NCBI RefSeq assembly: GCF_030158815.1
Contig: NZ_BPFZ01000001.1
Coordinates: 248,001 to 312,000, forward strand
DNA from: Candidatus Phycosocius spiralis
GTDB taxonomy: Bacteria; Pseudomonadota; Alphaproteobacteria; Caulobacterales; Aquidulcibacteraceae
Reading direction: 5' to 3'
Length of the DNA: 64,000 bases
Positions 8,408-18,605 of the stretch are shown here, in pieces; position 1 is the first letter of the stretch; the number at the start of each line of letters is the position of its first letter. The position numbers and the translations under genes were made by a program. The notes under the pieces are model-generated. The model searched no databases. It was not told the origin of the DNA and saw only the letters and a list, made by a program, of their open reading frames with translations.

Positions 8408-9874
8408 TCATCCCACGCTCCCCTCAAGGCTGATGGCCACCAGCTTTTGGGCCTCCACCGCAAACTCCATCGGCAATTCTTGTAAGACCTCGCGGACAAA
8501 GCCATTGACCAAAAGGGCTACCGCATCTTCGGGCGGTAAGCCGCGTTGGCGGCAATAAAACAGCTGATCCTCGCTCAAGCGCGTTGTGGTGGCCTCGTGC
8601 TCAAAGGTGGCGTGAGGCGTTTTGGCTTCTATATAGGGCACGGTATGGGCACCACATTGATCGCCGATCAACAAGCTATCGCATTGGGTGAAATTGCGCG
8701 TGCCAGTTGCTTTCGCATGAGCACTAACTAGACCGCGATAAGTATTATTGCTTTGACCAGCCGAAATGCCCTTCGAGACGATGCGCGAACGGGTATGATT
8801 GCCCAAATGGATCATTTTGGTGCCAGTATCGGCTTGTTGATGCCCATTGGTGATGGCGATAGAGTAAAACGCGCCTTGGCTTTGATCACCACGCAAAATG
8901 CAGGAAGGATATTTCCACGTCACTGCTGACCCGGTTTCAACTTGTGTCCAAGACACTTTAGAGCGCGCACCACGGCAATCGGCGCGCTTGGTCACGAAAT
9001 TATAAATGCCACCCACGCCGTTTTTATCGCCGGGGTACCAGTTTTGCACGGTGGAATATTTGATCTCAGCATCTTCTAAAGCCACCAATTCAACAACGGC
9101 CGCGTGGAGCTGATTTTCGTCGCGCTTCGGCGCAGTACAGCCTTCGAGATAGGAGACATAAGACCCTTTATCGGCAATGATCAATGTGCGCTCAAACTGA
9201 CCTGTATCGGCAGCATTGATGCGAAAATAGGTCGAAAGCTCCATTGGGCAGCGTACGCCAGGCGGGATGTACACAAACGTCCCATCAGAGAACACGGCAC
9301 TGTTCAGCGTCGCGTAAAAATTATCGGTGACTGGCACGACCGATCCCAGATATTGGCGCACTAAATCGGGATAGTCCTTGATCGCTTCTGACATCGAACA
9401 AAAAATCACGCCCGATTTGGCCAGTTCCGCCCGAAAGGTGGTCGCAACTGAGACGCTATCAAACACGGCATCGACGGCAATACGTGGTGCGCCCTTCACG
9501 CCTGCCAGAACCTCTTGTTCGCGCAGGGGTATCCCAAGTTTTTGATAGGTGGCGAGGATTTCTGGGTCAAGATCGTCCAAGCTATCCAGCTCGATCTTGG
9601 CCTTAGGGGCGGCATAATAATAGCAATCTTGGAAGTCGATCTTAGGGTACCGCACCATCGCCCAAGTCGGCTCTTGCATGGTCAACCAGCGCTCATAGGC
9701 CGCTAAGCGCCAATCGAGCATCCATTGCGGTTCCCCTTTTTTGGCGGAAATAAAACGAATAATGTCTGTATTGAGACCCTTAGGGGCCAGTTCCATCTCT
9801 ATATCCGTGACAAAGCCATGCTCATATTCAGCAATGCTTTCAACTGTATCAATGGTTTCTTTAATTGCAGGCAT
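8408..9874 (-). CDS. sufB: Fe-S cluster assembly scaffold SufB
   Basis: A 488-residue SufB of normal length. Recognisable stretches are [18 protein letters not shown] at the N-terminus, [72 protein letters not shown], and the C-terminal [23 protein letters not shown]. It is the cluster-building subunit of SufBC2D. It lies 14 bases after the first cysteine desulfurase gene. The next downstream genes are a toxin-antitoxin pair and a VOC gene rather than sufC. Confidence 0.96.
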   Translation of the reverse strand: MPAIKETIDTVESIAEYEHGFVTDIEMELAPKGLNTDIIRFISAKKGEPQWMLDWRLAAYERWLTMQEPTWAMVRYPKIDFQDCYYYAAPKAKIELDSLDDLDPEILATYQKLGIPLREQEVLAGVKGAPRIAVDAVFDSVSVATTFRAELAKSGVIFCSMSEAIKDYPDLVRQYLGSVVPVTDNFYATLNSAVFSDGTFVYIPPGVRCPMELSTYFRINAADTGQFERTLIIADKGSYVSYLEGCTAPKRDENQLHAAVVELVALEDAEIKYSTVQNWYPGDKNGVGGIYNFVTKRADCRGARSKVSWTQVETGSAVTWKYPSCILRGDQSQGAFYSIAITNGHQQADTGTKMIHLGNHTRSRIVSKGISAGQSNNTYRGLVSAHAKATGTRNFTQCDSLLIGDQCGAHTVPYIEAKTPHATFEHEATTTRLSEDQLFYCRQRGLPPEDAVALLVNGFVREVLQELPMEFAVEAQKLVAISLEGSVG

Positions 9875-9888
9875 AAACTTTGTACCTT

Positions 9889-11040
9889 TCAGGCGGCGTG
9901 GGCTGATCGCGTGCGACCCAGCCGTGCGCTCGCTTCAAGATAAAGGTTTGCTAATTTGACCCCGTCGCCAACTTCGCTCGACCAGCCAAAACTGACGCGG
10001 ATGGCACATGCCGAGGCGGCTGGTCCATATCCACAAGCCTGCAAAATGCGCGACGCCTTGACTTTACCCGAAGTACATGCCGAGCCCGCTGAAACGGCAG
10101 CACCCGCTAAATCCAATGCCATAACCTGACTGGACCCTTCCCAACCGTCGACCATAAGACATGAAGTATTAGTGAGGCGAGCAACACCGGTGCCGATCAC
10201 TTTGGCCCCAATTCCACCCCCGGTCACGATGCGCTCAAAGCTATCGCGCTCACGGCCAGTAAGGCGCGAAAATGCTCTTATCGCTTCATCGTCACAAGCG
10301 GCGCGGGCCGCAGCGGCAAATCCAATGATGGCCGCCAGATTTTCGGTTCCACTTCGCGCACCCCTCTCTTGCCCACCGCCGCTGCGTATCGGTTGAGCAT
10401 TGATACCGGGAGCGACAATCAAAGCGCCAACGCCAGCTGGACCACCCAACTTATGGGACGAGATGATGAGCCAATCGGCGAACCCCGCAAACTGCGAGAC
10501 ACTGGTCTTGCCTGCCATCTGCACGCCGTCACACATCAAAGCACCACCGGAAGCGCGCACACAGCTACTCAATGTGTTAAGGTTTTGGAGCGTACCAATT
10601 TCATGATTGGCCCCTTGTGCGATCACCAAAGCAGGGCTGGCATCGGACCCAAGGCGGGCAGACAGCCAATCCATATCAAGCAGCCCATCTTGGTTCACCG
10701 CGATTAAGTGCGCGTCTGGCCAAAGTTTTTGAGCATAGGCCCAAACTGCATCATGTTCGACGGGGGAAATAAATACCCGCTTAAAGTCCATCGCATGGGC
10801 GCTTTCGAGTGCGATATGCAATGCCTCGGTCGCGCCACTGGTAAAATAAATCGCCTCACCATGACACTGTAATGTGGCGGCCAAGTTTTCGCGGGCATCT
10901 TCCAACGCCCGCTTGGCGGCGCGGCCTTCACCATGCACTGAAGAGGGGTTTCCAATCAGATCCAACGCCCGCACCATGGCTTCGCGCGCTTCAGCCCGCA
11001 GCGGCGAGGTGGCATTGTGATCGGCATAAAGACGGTTCAT
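9889..11040 (-). CDS. NifS/IscS-like cysteine desulfurase
   Basis: A 383-residue class V aminotransferase with [11 protein letters not shown] at the N-terminus, the PLP lysine at Lys197 ([10 protein letters not shown]) and the persulfide cysteine at Cys322 in [12 protein letters not shown], in the longer loop of group I (NifS/IscS) enzymes. It differs from the group II SufS further down the same operon. Having both types behind an Rrf2 regulator is common in alphaproteobacteria. It overlaps iscR by four bases and precedes sufB by 14. It may also feed tRNA thiolation, which cannot be judged here. Confidence 0.92.
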   Translation of the reverse strand: MNRLYADHNATSPLRAEAREAMVRALDLIGNPSSVHGEGRAAKRALEDARENLAATLQCHGEAIYFTSGATEALHIALESAHAMDFKRVFISPVEHDAVWAYAQKLWPDAHLIAVNQDGLLDMDWLSARLGSDASPALVIAQGANHEIGTLQNLNTLSSCVRASGGALMCDGVQMAGKTSVSQFAGFADWLIISSHKLGGPAGVGALIVAPGINAQPIRSGGGQERGARSGTENLAAIIGFAAAARAACDDEAIRAFSRLTGRERDSFERIVTGGGIGAKVIGTGVARLTNTSCLMVDGWEGSSQVMALDLAGAAVSAGSACTSGKVKASRILQACGYGPAASACAIRVSFGWSSEVGDGVKLANLYLEASARLGRTRSAHAA

Positions 11041-11531
11041 GGCGGAGCCGCTACCAAGCTTAAAGGGCCTATAGAATCGTAGTTTTTGGATAGTTGGTTT
11101 TTGGATACTTGGCGCGACACAACATCGGCCAAAGTCAATGCGCCTAAAAAAGCGCGAATATGACGCGATAATTCATCCCATAAATCATGGGTTAGGCAAC
11201 GGCGTCCACCGCTGAGGCAACCAATCCGATTATGGGCCTCGCAACGTGTGATCTCTAAAGGCTCTTCAACAGCTGCCATAATGGTAGCTATGGCGATTGC
11301 TTCGGCAGGCATTGCCAATCGATAACCACCGCCGGGGCCACGCGTGCTGTCCACTAAGCCATGGCGTCGCAGGCGAGCGAATAATTGCTCAAGATAGGAT
11401 TGGCTGATTTCCTGACGCCGGGCGATATCGGCCAAGGTGATGGATTTGACCGCTTGACAAGCCGACGCACTGTTGGTGGCTAAATCCACCATAGCCATTA
11501 CGGCATAGCGCCCCTTGGTTGTTAGCTCCAT
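11037..11531 (-). CDS. iscR: Rrf2-family Fe-S-responsive regulator IscR
   Basis: A 164-residue Rrf2 protein with an N-terminal winged helix (MELTTKGRYAVMAMVDLA; ISQSYLEQLFARLRRHGLVDS; RGPGGGYRLA). All four cluster ligands of IscR have counterparts: Cys97, Cys105, Cys112 and His115 (in CLTHDLW); the gaps between cysteines are slightly longer than in E. coli IscR (Cys92, 98, 104, His107). It should bind a [2Fe-2S] cluster and repress its own suf operon when clusters are plentiful. It is the first gene of the operon, and a matching operator lies about 115 bases upstream. Confidence 0.93.
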   Translation of the reverse strand: MELTTKGRYAVMAMVDLATNSASACQAVKSITLADIARRQEISQSYLEQLFARLRRHGLVDSTRGPGGGYRLAMPAEAIAIATIMAAVEEPLEITRCEAHNRIGCLSGGRRCLTHDLWDELSRHIRAFLGALTLADVVSRQVSKNQLSKNYDSIGPLSLVAAPP

Positions 11532-11645
11532 GATCCTCGCTCCTTACCTCATTACCTGCTACAGGTTACAGTTTCATTGCGGAAAAACTTGGCAATGTGC
11601 TGCCCGGCTATGATAGGAGCCGTTTCTGTCTGTTATAGACCTAGT

Positions 11646-11670
11646 ATTCCCGACCTCTATGGTCAAGAAT
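11646..11670 (-). promoter_or_regulatory. Candidate IscR type-1 operator
   Basis: A 25-base inverted repeat between the divergent iscR and hydrolase genes: arm ATTCCCGACC (11646-11655), spacer TCTAT, arm GGTCAAGAAT (11661-11670); 8 of 10 arm positions are complementary. It agrees well with the E. coli type-1 IscR consensus (half sites around YYGACT and AGTCRR). On the minus strand the right arm also holds TTGACC, and TATAAC lies at 11637-11632, though their 23-base spacing is too long for one standard promoter. The repeat ends 13 bases before the hydrolase start, so it may affect that gene too. Confidence 0.7.
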
Positions 11671-11683
11671 TAAACTGAGCAAT

Positions 11684-12355
11684 ATGGCCGAACTAATCCT
11701 AACTGGCGCTGCGGGGCGCCTAGAAGCCCGCTATAATCAAGCAGAATCGGAAAATGCGCCGATCGCTTTAATCCTGCACAATCACCCCAAAGCTGGTGGG
11801 TCGATGCAAGACCGGGTCACTGTCATGCTGCATAAATTATTTGTGGAGCGGGGTTTTTCAACATTGCGATTTAATTTTCGTGGTGTCGGGCGCAGCCAGG
11901 GCAATTTTGACAATGGTCAAGGCGAGTTGTCAGACGCTGCAAGTGCGCTCGATTGGCTGCAAGCACAAAACCCAGTTGCCCCGATTACCTGGGTCGCCGG
12001 CTATTCATTTGGCTCTTATATTGCTTTGCAGCTTTTGATGCGGCGGCCAGAAATTGACGGCTTCATTACCGTAGCCACCCCTGCCAATCATTATGATCTG
12101 TCGTTTTTGGCACCATGCCCCTCTTCAGGCATGATGTTTTATGGTTCCAATGACCAAGTGTCCCCGCCAGCCGATTTGGAACGTTCAGCTTCCAAAATTC
12201 GTACGCAAAAGGGTGAATTGGTTGAATGGGAACAGATTGAAGGCGCGGATCATTTCTTCCGCAATGAGCTAGATGTGCTGCGCACGCGGGCGGCCGTCTA
12301 TCTCGACCGTAGGCTGGCTGAGCCTAAGAAATCCTCGCCACCGCCGCGCAGATAA
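11684..12355 (+). CDS. Alpha/beta hydrolase (short-chain, YdeN/CocE-like core)
   Basis: A 223-residue cytoplasmic alpha/beta hydrolase. The oxyanion-hole turn is LHNHPKAGGS, the nucleophile elbow is GYSFG with Ser108, the acid is Asp157 in GSNDQV and the base is His190 in GADHFF. The NFRGVGRSQG stretch after strand 4 is typical of the small hydrolases next to isc/suf loci in alphaproteobacteria. The substrate is not predictable. It is divergent from iscR and shares its short upstream region, including the candidate IscR operator. Confidence 0.85.
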   Translation: MAELILTGAAGRLEARYNQAESENAPIALILHNHPKAGGSMQDRVTVMLHKLFVERGFSTLRFNFRGVGRSQGNFDNGQGELSDAASALDWLQAQNPVAPITWVAGYSFGSYIALQLLMRRPEIDGFITVATPANHYDLSFLAPCPSSGMMFYGSNDQVSPPADLERSASKIRTQKGELVEWEQIEGADHFFRNELDVLRTRAAVYLDRRLAEPKKSSPPPRR

Positions 12356-12365
12356 GTAAAGCAAC

Positions 12366-14573
12366 TTATTGTTCTTTATCGTGCAACACGATGTCCTCGC
12401 CGGCATCGGCTGGCAACTTCGCCCATGGCCCCTTACGTGGTGAGGCAGGATAGAAATAGAGCTGCCAGCCATTGCGCATCAATAATGCACCATCTGGGAG
12501 ATCGCCACGACCAAAGGCATGACTTTGGCCATCGAAGGACAAGGCCAAGGTGCCCCGCCCTCGACCTGCATAAACATAACGCCCTTCCCAATCCCCTTGA
12601 CCGACAAAACAGGTGCGGCGGATGACATGCTCGCCCTCTGGTAACAGGTCTTGAACCTGTGTTGGGCTCAGCCCTGCGCGGTCTATGAGGCGGCTTGCAT
12701 CAAAGCGGCCGCCCGTTGTGCGGCATAATTGGGGGTACTCACCCGCCGGTGTGGCTAGTATGGCCCGCCCTTCTGGGCTAATCCAGCCAACGGGTTTAGG
12801 TGCAGCGATCCAGATCGCCAAACCCAGAACAAAACCCAACAAAGCCATATAGCGCAGGCGTGACCGCCATAAGGTGAGCCATAGGATAGAGAGGATCAAT
12901 ACCACTGGCGCGGTGGCGTCGGTCCACGCAACGCGCGCACGCGCTCCCGGCAATTCTGCCATGAAATGAGCGATGTCGAGGGTGCGGCTGAGCCCCCAAG
13001 AGGCCAGTGCCCATGCCCAACCATCCAGTCCAATCGGGGCTAAGAGCGCCCCTAAAACCGCTGCCGGGGCGACCAAAAAATCATTGATCGGGGCTGCCAA
13101 AAGATTGGCAGGCAAGGACCATGGCGAAATACGGCCAAAAGTTGCCGCTGCCACAGGTGCCGTGGCAAGCCCAGCCACAAAACTGGTCGCGGCAGCGGCC
13201 CCAAGCCAAAAAATCACGGTATGGACAGGGCCGGGCGTTGGTTTGCCTTGATCGCGGGCATGATGAGCTTCCCATACTTCCCACATCGCCACCAATCCGG
13301 CTGTAGCCAAAAAACTCATCTGAAAACCCGGATCAATCGCACTTTCGGGTACACCCACCAGCACACAGATGGCAGCAATCGCTAAGCCACGCATCGATAT
13401 GGCTTTTCGGTCCAATAGGATCGCACCAAAAGCAATGGCGGACATTATAAATGCTCGCACGGCTGGGGCTTCTGCACCCGAAAAAATGCAATAAGCTCCA
13501 GTGCCAAGGAGTGCAGCGCTGGCACCGACTTTTCGTGCATCAAATCGAAGCGCAACACTTGGAATAAGGGCAATAGTCTTGGCGATAACCAAAAAAATTA
13601 AGGTACCAAGTACCCCGACATGGAGGCCAGAAACCGAAATGATATGGGAAAGGCCGGAGACTTGCAGGGCTTCAACATCGTCTTCGCTCAACCAAGCGCG
13701 GTCACCCGTAGTGATTGCTGCCAAAAATCCTGCCCCAGGGCTTGGCGTGGTCTCGACCAAATACCGTGCGGCTTGTGCGCGCCAAATACTCAATATCAAA
13801 ACCATAGCCTTATCTGGCGGCAATTGCCCCGTAATCAGCTTACATGGCGCAATTGCGTAACCGACGCCCCCAAGCTTCATGAACCAAGCCCGGCGTGCAT
13901 GATCATAGGCCGTGGGCACTACAGGCCCCGGTGGTGGACGTAAAATAGCCTGACACAGAATTTTCTCGCCTGGCCTTGGCGGCTCGTCCTGGGTCAAAGC
14001 CAGTCGCACGTAGCTGGGGTTTTCTCGGCTTGCGGCTGGGGTTAGGCTTTCAACTTCAATCCGCGCCCGCCATACACCATTTTGGGTCTTATCGATTTGG
14101 ACAACATAGCCCGATACGGTCAGCGGGACTTTATGTTCACGAATGACAGGTGCTGCCACCGCCATGGCGCGCAATAAGCCTGCTGCACCTCCGCCCAAAA
14201 AGGCGGCAAACAAGAGGGCAAGGGTTGCGATCAGGCCACAAGTATAAGAGATCGCATGTGTTTGGGCGCGCTGGGATAAAAAGATACCAATCAACCAGAT
14301 GGATAAGGCCCCAATGGTCAAACCAACCCAAAGTCCTGCAGGGTCGTCAGCACGCACCGAACAGGTTAGCCCTGCCCCAAACGCAAAGGCAACTGGCAGC
14401 CATAATACCAGCCGATCGCTATCTTGGGCCCTTAAATCTTCCAACCAATCCATGAACAATATGTAGAGACGGCTTTCACGCGCCCGTGAGCGTGCTAAGA
14501 GGCGGGCAAACAAACGCCCAACTGGCGTTGCCTCTTTCAGTTTTGTTTCTTGTTGAGAAGCCCCGTCTATCAT
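12366..14573 (-). CDS. comEC: ComEC/Rec2 DNA-uptake channel protein
   Basis: A polytopic membrane protein of about 735 residues with the ComEC competence domain: the diagnostic ISVSGLHVGVLGTLIF, then GAEAPAVRAFIMSAIAFGAILL, and PESAIDPGFQMSFLATAGLV. An N-terminal DUF4131-like region (YVVQIDKTQNGVWRARIEV) comes before it. There is no metallo-beta-lactamase domain at the C-terminus, as in many alphaproteobacterial ComEC proteins. It would carry single-stranded DNA across the inner membrane during natural transformation. A longer frame reaches 14726, but the ATG at 14571-14573 has a GGAG site five bases before it, so I start there. Confidence 0.88.
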   Translation of the reverse strand: MIDGASQQETKLKEATPVGRLFARLLARSRARESRLYILFMDWLEDLRAQDSDRLVLWLPVAFAFGAGLTCSVRADDPAGLWVGLTIGALSIWLIGIFLSQRAQTHAISYTCGLIATLALLFAAFLGGGAAGLLRAMAVAAPVIREHKVPLTVSGYVVQIDKTQNGVWRARIEVESLTPAASRENPSYVRLALTQDEPPRPGEKILCQAILRPPPGPVVPTAYDHARRAWFMKLGGVGYAIAPCKLITGQLPPDKAMVLILSIWRAQAARYLVETTPSPGAGFLAAITTGDRAWLSEDDVEALQVSGLSHIISVSGLHVGVLGTLIFLVIAKTIALIPSVALRFDARKVGASAALLGTGAYCIFSGAEAPAVRAFIMSAIAFGAILLDRKAISMRGLAIAAICVLVGVPESAIDPGFQMSFLATAGLVAMWEVWEAHHARDQGKPTPGPVHTVIFWLGAAAATSFVAGLATAPVAAATFGRISPWSLPANLLAAPINDFLVAPAAVLGALLAPIGLDGWAWALASWGLSRTLDIAHFMAELPGARARVAWTDATAPVVLILSILWLTLWRSRLRYMALLGFVLGLAIWIAAPKPVGWISPEGRAILATPAGEYPQLCRTTGGRFDASRLIDRAGLSPTQVQDLLPEGEHVIRRTCFVGQGDWEGRYVYAGRGRGTLALSFDGQSHAFGRGDLPDGALLMRNGWQLYFYPASPRKGPWAKLPADAGEDIVLHDKEQ

Positions 14574-16011
14574 GCATGCTCCGACCGACCCGACAGTCCA
14601 CACACACGAAGCAACAGGCAGCGCCATCGTGACGCGATTTGCGCCCTCACCGACTGGCTTCCTGCATATAGGAGGGGCAAGGACGGCTTTATTCAACTGG
14701 CTTTTTGCACGAAAAGCAGGTGGCAAATATCTTTTGCGGATCGAAGATACGGATCGTGAACGCTCAACGCAGCCTGCTGTTGATGCAATTTTGGCTGGAT
14801 TGGCATGGTTGGGGCTGGAAGCTGATGGCCCACCGACCTTTCAATTTACCCGCGCTGCCCGCCATCAAGAGGCCGCAACAAGCCTAGTTGCAAGCGGTGG
14901 GGCTTACCATTGTTATCTGAGCAAAGAAGAAGAATCTGCACTTAAAGAAGAAGCACGGGCCAAGGGCTTGGCTTTCCGCTCCCCCTGGCGCGATCCCGAT
15001 TATGGCACGCCACCCACCGGGGCGTCTTATGTCACGCGACTGCGCGCACCCAGCGACAACACCATCATCGAGGTCATGGATAAGGTTCAAGGCAGGGTCG
15101 TGACTGCGGGTCGCGAGATCGACGATTTCATCTTGCTTCGCTCTGACCACACGCCCACCTATATGCTGGCGGTCGTAGTCGATGATCATGATATGGGCGT
15201 GACGCACATCATCCGCGGTGATGACCATTTGACCAATGCGGCACGTCAATCTGTCTTGATTAAAGCCTTTGGCTGGCCTGTACCTGTCTATGCTCATATT
15301 CCTTTGATTCACGGCGATGATGGCAAAAAACTATCCAAGCGCCATGGCGCTTTGGGTGTGGATGAATATCGACGCATGGGCTATTTGCCCGAAGCCATGC
15401 GGGCTTATTTGTTGCGCCTTGGTTGGTCTAAGGGTGACCTTGATATTGTCAGCACCGACGAAGCACTCGCCCTTTTTGACTTGGAAGGATTGGGCAGAAG
15501 CCCCGCGCGGTTGGATTTTGTCAAAATGGGTAGTGTCAACGCGCATTTCATCCGCTTGGCCGATGATACACGCCTGATGGAGTTATTGCGGGAACAAGCT
15601 AGCCAAAGTGGGATCGATTTGAGCGCGATCCCAGATGTCATTTTGAAGGCGGCCCTGCCCTATCTTAAACCACGCGCCCAAACGCTGCCAGACCTCTTAG
15701 ATCAGCTCCAATTCATCCTGGCCAAAAGGCCCATTACTCTTGATGAAAAGGCATCCAAAGCGCTTTCAAGTGAAGCAATCGAGCGGATCAGGCGTTTGCG
15801 CGGTGAGCTAAGTTTGCTAATAGTCTGGCAACACGACGAAATTAAAGGTAGTTTGGACCGTTTCGCTGGGGAGGAAAACATCGGCATTGGCAAGATTGGA
15901 CCTGCTGTACGCGCCGCTCTGACCGGTGGTTTGGCAGCACCTGATCTGGCTGTAACGATGCAATTACTAGGAAAACAGGAAACCTTAGGGCGTCTTGATG
16001 ACATAATATAA
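14572..16011 (+). CDS. gltX: Glutamate--tRNA ligase
   Basis: A 479-residue class I synthetase charging tRNA(Glu). The HIGH-type motif is HIGG (residues 32-35) within RFAPSPTGFLHIGGARTALF, and the KMSKS-type motif is KLSKR (253-257). The C-terminal helical anticodon-binding part is present, so this is the full enzyme, unlike the gluQ fragment at the window start. The start is not certain: the ATG at 14572 overlaps the comEC start in the same CATG, and an internal GTG near 14628 would start right at the conserved core. A citrate synthase gene follows after 51 bases. Confidence 0.95.
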   Translation: MHAPTDPTVHTHEATGSAIVTRFAPSPTGFLHIGGARTALFNWLFARKAGGKYLLRIEDTDRERSTQPAVDAILAGLAWLGLEADGPPTFQFTRAARHQEAATSLVASGGAYHCYLSKEEESALKEEARAKGLAFRSPWRDPDYGTPPTGASYVTRLRAPSDNTIIEVMDKVQGRVVTAGREIDDFILLRSDHTPTYMLAVVVDDHDMGVTHIIRGDDHLTNAARQSVLIKAFGWPVPVYAHIPLIHGDDGKKLSKRHGALGVDEYRRMGYLPEAMRAYLLRLGWSKGDLDIVSTDEALALFDLEGLGRSPARLDFVKMGSVNAHFIRLADDTRLMELLREQASQSGIDLSAIPDVILKAALPYLKPRAQTLPDLLDQLQFILAKRPITLDEKASKALSSEAIERIRRLRGELSLLIVWQHDEIKGSLDRFAGEENIGIGKIGPAVRAALTGGLAAPDLAVTMQLLGKQETLGRLDDII

Positions 16012-16062
16012 ACTTCTGTCGTACAAACTGGCGGTAAAAGTTAATGATGTGAGGGCAGAGAC

Positions 16063-17367
16063 ATGGAAAGTCATGCAATACCAAAAGGATCCGCGAAATT
16101 GGAGTTTGAAGGCAAGACAATTGATCTGCCGATCTTCAGCGGCGCGACTGGGCCTGATGTCATCGATATACGTAAACTTTATGCGCAGACTGGTGCCTTT
16201 ACCTATGATCCGGGCTTTACCTCCACTGCTTCTTGCGAGAGTCAGATCACCTTTATCGACGGCGATGAAGGCATTTTGCTCCATCGTGGCTATCCGATTG
16301 ACCAATTAGCAGAGCGGTCAAACTTCCTAGAAGTCGCTTATCTATTGCTTGAAGGCCATCTACCCAGCCAAGCGGAATTTGAGCAATTCCGCCATGACAT
16401 CACCTATCACACCATGCTACACGCGCAGTTTGATCGATTTTTTGAAGGGTTTCGCCGCGATGCACACCCTATGGCGGTTATGGTTGGTACAGTGGGAGCT
16501 TTATCAGCATTTTACCACGATAGCTTGAATATTGATGATCCCATCCAGCGCAAAATCACTCAACATCGTCTGATCGCTAAAATCCCAACGATTGCTGCGC
16601 GCGCCTATAAATATTGGTTGGGCCAACCCTTTGTGACCCCACGTAACGAATTGAGCTATGCCGCCAATTTCTTGCGCATGTGCTTTGCCGTGCCAGCAGA
16701 AGACTATGTCGTCAATCCTGTCATGGCCAAAGCGATGGAGAAAATTTTCATACTCCATGCCGATCACGAACAAAATGCTTCAACTTCAACGGTACGTCTA
16801 GCAGGCTCATCTGGTGCCAACCCGTTTGCTTGTATTGCAGCGGGTATTGCCTGCTTGTGGGGCCCAGCACATGGTGGGGCCAATGAAGCGGCCCTCAACA
16901 TGTTGACCGAGATTGGCCATGTTGACAATATTCCAGCGTTTGTGGCGCAAGTCAAAGACAAGAATTCCAGCGTACGTTTGATGGGCTTTGGTCACCGTGT
17001 GTATAAAAACTATGACCCACGCGCCAAGGTAATGCAGCAGGCCTGCCATGAAGTCCTCGCCGAAGTTGGTGTGAAGGATGATCCCTTGTTGAAAGTGGCG
17101 ATGGAATTGGAAAAAATTGCGTTAAACGATGACTATTTCGTTAGCCGCAAGCTTTATCCCAATATTGATTTTTATTCAGGCATTACCTTAAAAGCGATGG
17201 GTTTTCCCGTTGAAATGTTCACAGTCTTGTTCGCTTTGGCCCGCACCACCGGCTGGATCGCCCAATGGGACGAAATGAACGACGACCCCGCCCAAAAGAT
17301 TGGCCGCCCCCGCCAACTGTATACGGGTGCCATACAACGCGATTATGTACCCATTATCAATCGATGA
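16063..17367 (+). CDS. gltA: Citrate synthase (type II, hexameric family)
   Basis: A 434-residue enzyme that condenses acetyl-CoA and oxaloacetate at the entry to the TCA cycle. The catalytic triad is visible as His270 ([12 protein letters not shown]), His311 ([15 protein letters not shown]) and Asp369 (NIDFYSGI). The N-terminal domain of the Gram-negative type is present ([22 protein letters not shown]). A GAGGGCAGAG site precedes the ATG. It follows gltX after 51 bases, probably on one transcript. Length and motifs are normal. Confidence 0.97.
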   Translation: MESHAIPKGSAKLEFEGKTIDLPIFSGATGPDVIDIRKLYAQTGAFTYDPGFTSTASCESQITFIDGDEGILLHRGYPIDQLAERSNFLEVAYLLLEGHLPSQAEFEQFRHDITYHTMLHAQFDRFFEGFRRDAHPMAVMVGTVGALSAFYHDSLNIDDPIQRKITQHRLIAKIPTIAARAYKYWLGQPFVTPRNELSYAANFLRMCFAVPAEDYVVNPVMAKAMEKIFILHADHEQNASTSTVRLAGSSGANPFACIAAGIACLWGPAHGGANEAALNMLTEIGHVDNIPAFVAQVKDKNSSVRLMGFGHRVYKNYDPRAKVMQQACHEVLAEVGVKDDPLLKVAMELEKIALNDDYFVSRKLYPNIDFYSGITLKAMGFPVEMFTVLFALARTTGWIAQWDEMNDDPAQKIGRPRQLYTGAIQRDYVPIINR

Positions 17368-17730
17368 TAGTTGGGCTCGGTATCGCGCTCAATCCTGCAA
17401 TCTTAAAGCGGGTTCTGGGTCTTGTTTGATCATGCTAGGACCCAATCAACGCCCAAGCTCACCATGGGTCATAATTCTTGTATTATTCTCACTTGCATAA
17501 AATGTTTGCTAACAAGAAAATCTTGGGTCCCATATCTAGGGCTCTAAAATCAGGGGTAGCGTAAAGCTTGGCTGGATTATTTAAGCTGTAAAGGGGCAAC
17601 TAACTTGACTTTTTTCTGTTTAAGGCAACGTAATCAGAGAGAACAAACATGAACAACTGCCCCGCACCTTTTCACAAAGTGTACCGCACCTTAGTTTTTA
17701 TTGTTTGTTTTCAGATACTTAAAAAGCCAA
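17368..17730. other. Intergenic region between gltA and tRNA-Leu
   Basis: About 360 bases, AT-richer than its neighbours, with no gene I can support. A loose inverted repeat (TGGGTC ... GACCCA, about 17427-17455) may help end gltA transcription but has no T tract. A short frame starting at 17649 reads through the antisense of the tRNA and is not a gene. On the minus strand, TTTTT at 17724-17728 just past the tRNA 3' end could stop tRNA transcription. Confidence 0.5.
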
Positions 17731-17814
17731 TGGTGCCCCGGGTCGGACTCGAACCGACACTCCTCTCGGAACTGGATTTTGAGTCCAGCGCGTCTACCAA
17801 TTCCACCACCGGGG
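17731..17814 (-). tRNA. tRNA-Leu (anticodon CAA)
   Basis: Read on the minus strand, an 84-nt class II tRNA. The acceptor arm is GCCCCGG paired with CCGGGGC, followed by discriminator A and an encoded CCA. The anticodon arm is CTGGA-CTCAAAA-TCCAG, with CAA at positions 34-36. The D-arm has TGGTAGACGCG, the T-arm GGTTCGAGTCC, and the long variable arm is as expected for leucine. It decodes UUG. Confidence 0.96.
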
Positions 17815-17845
17815 CAAGCCTTTCAGCATGGGGTGCGAGGGCGGT

Positions 17846-17874
17846 GTCCTAGACGGGACGCGACCATGTTGCAA
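17846..17874 (-). promoter_or_regulatory. Candidate promoter of tRNA-Leu
   Basis: On the minus strand TTGCAA (17874-17869) and TAGGAC (17851-17846) are 17 bases apart, a reasonable sigma-70 pair. The predicted start would be near 17839, about 25 bases before the tRNA 5' end, the usual leader length for a tRNA transcript. Confidence 0.5.
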
Positions 17875-17941
17875 TCACTTCTTCTGCAACTAGATGTGCT
17901 CAAAACAGACAGAGTTGAATTTTTTATGTTAAAGCTTTGCA

Positions 17942-18523
17942 ATGTTGCGAAATCTCTATCACAAATTACGCGCCTTGGCCGCATCTGACCGTGCCGACCG
18001 GGCTTTGGCTGGTGTGGCGTTTGCTGAAGCATCATTTTTTCCAATACCTCCAGATATAATGTTGATCCCTATGTCAGCTACACGACCAGAGCGTGTTTGG
18101 CGGTCAGCCGCGATAGCTACGTTTTTCTCGGTATTGGGTGGGTTAATGGGCTATTGTATCGGTGCGTTCTTTATGGACTCGATAGGAAAGCCATTGTTGG
18201 ATTTATATGGTTATGGGGAAAAATTACATCTATTCAACGAAGCCTACGCCAAATGGGGCTTGTTGATCATTCTCATCAAAGGCTTAACACCGATACCCTT
18301 TAAGCTGGTAACAATAGCCTCTGGTCTAGCAAAATTTGATCTATTGACCTTCATATTGGCAAGCCTCCTGACCCGGGGTGTCCGTTTTTTTCTCGTGTCT
18401 TGGTTGGCCGCACAATTTGGTCCCAGCATTGAGCCCTTCATCGAAAAACAGCTTTATTGGGTTACAGGGGCTGTCGCGGTGGTCCTTATTGGTGGTTTTG
18501 TGCTAGCGGCGCAATTTGCTTAG
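17942..18523 (+). CDS. YqaA-type VTT/DedA-family membrane protein
   Basis: A 193-residue membrane protein with four or five hydrophobic segments. It carries the VTT/SNARE-associated pattern of the YqaA group: AEASFFPIPPDIMLIPMS near the start, a glycine-rich GGLMGYCIGAFF helix, and the re-entrant KGLTPIPFKLVTIASGLAKFDLLTF with its conserved proline-rich turn. DedA-family members are linked to lipid (undecaprenyl phosphate) flipping and membrane homeostasis; the role of this subgroup is less clear. dsbB and coq7 follow on the same strand. Confidence 0.85.
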   Translation: MLRNLYHKLRALAASDRADRALAGVAFAEASFFPIPPDIMLIPMSATRPERVWRSAAIATFFSVLGGLMGYCIGAFFMDSIGKPLLDLYGYGEKLHLFNEAYAKWGLLIILIKGLTPIPFKLVTIASGLAKFDLLTFILASLLTRGVRFFLVSWLAAQFGPSIEPFIEKQLYWVTGAVAVVLIGGFVLAAQFA

Positions 18524-18605
18524 ATCAAGCACCTTTGTTTGTTATGGCTACGACCTATAACCCCTCGCCATCCAAGCGAGATCAAGATAGAATGCTTATG
18601 CTTAG

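Noticed and set aside
17649-17852. A 67-codon plus-strand frame containing VPRVGLEPTL
   Set aside because: It is the antisense reading of tRNA-Leu; this peptide is a well-known false gene product at tRNA loci.
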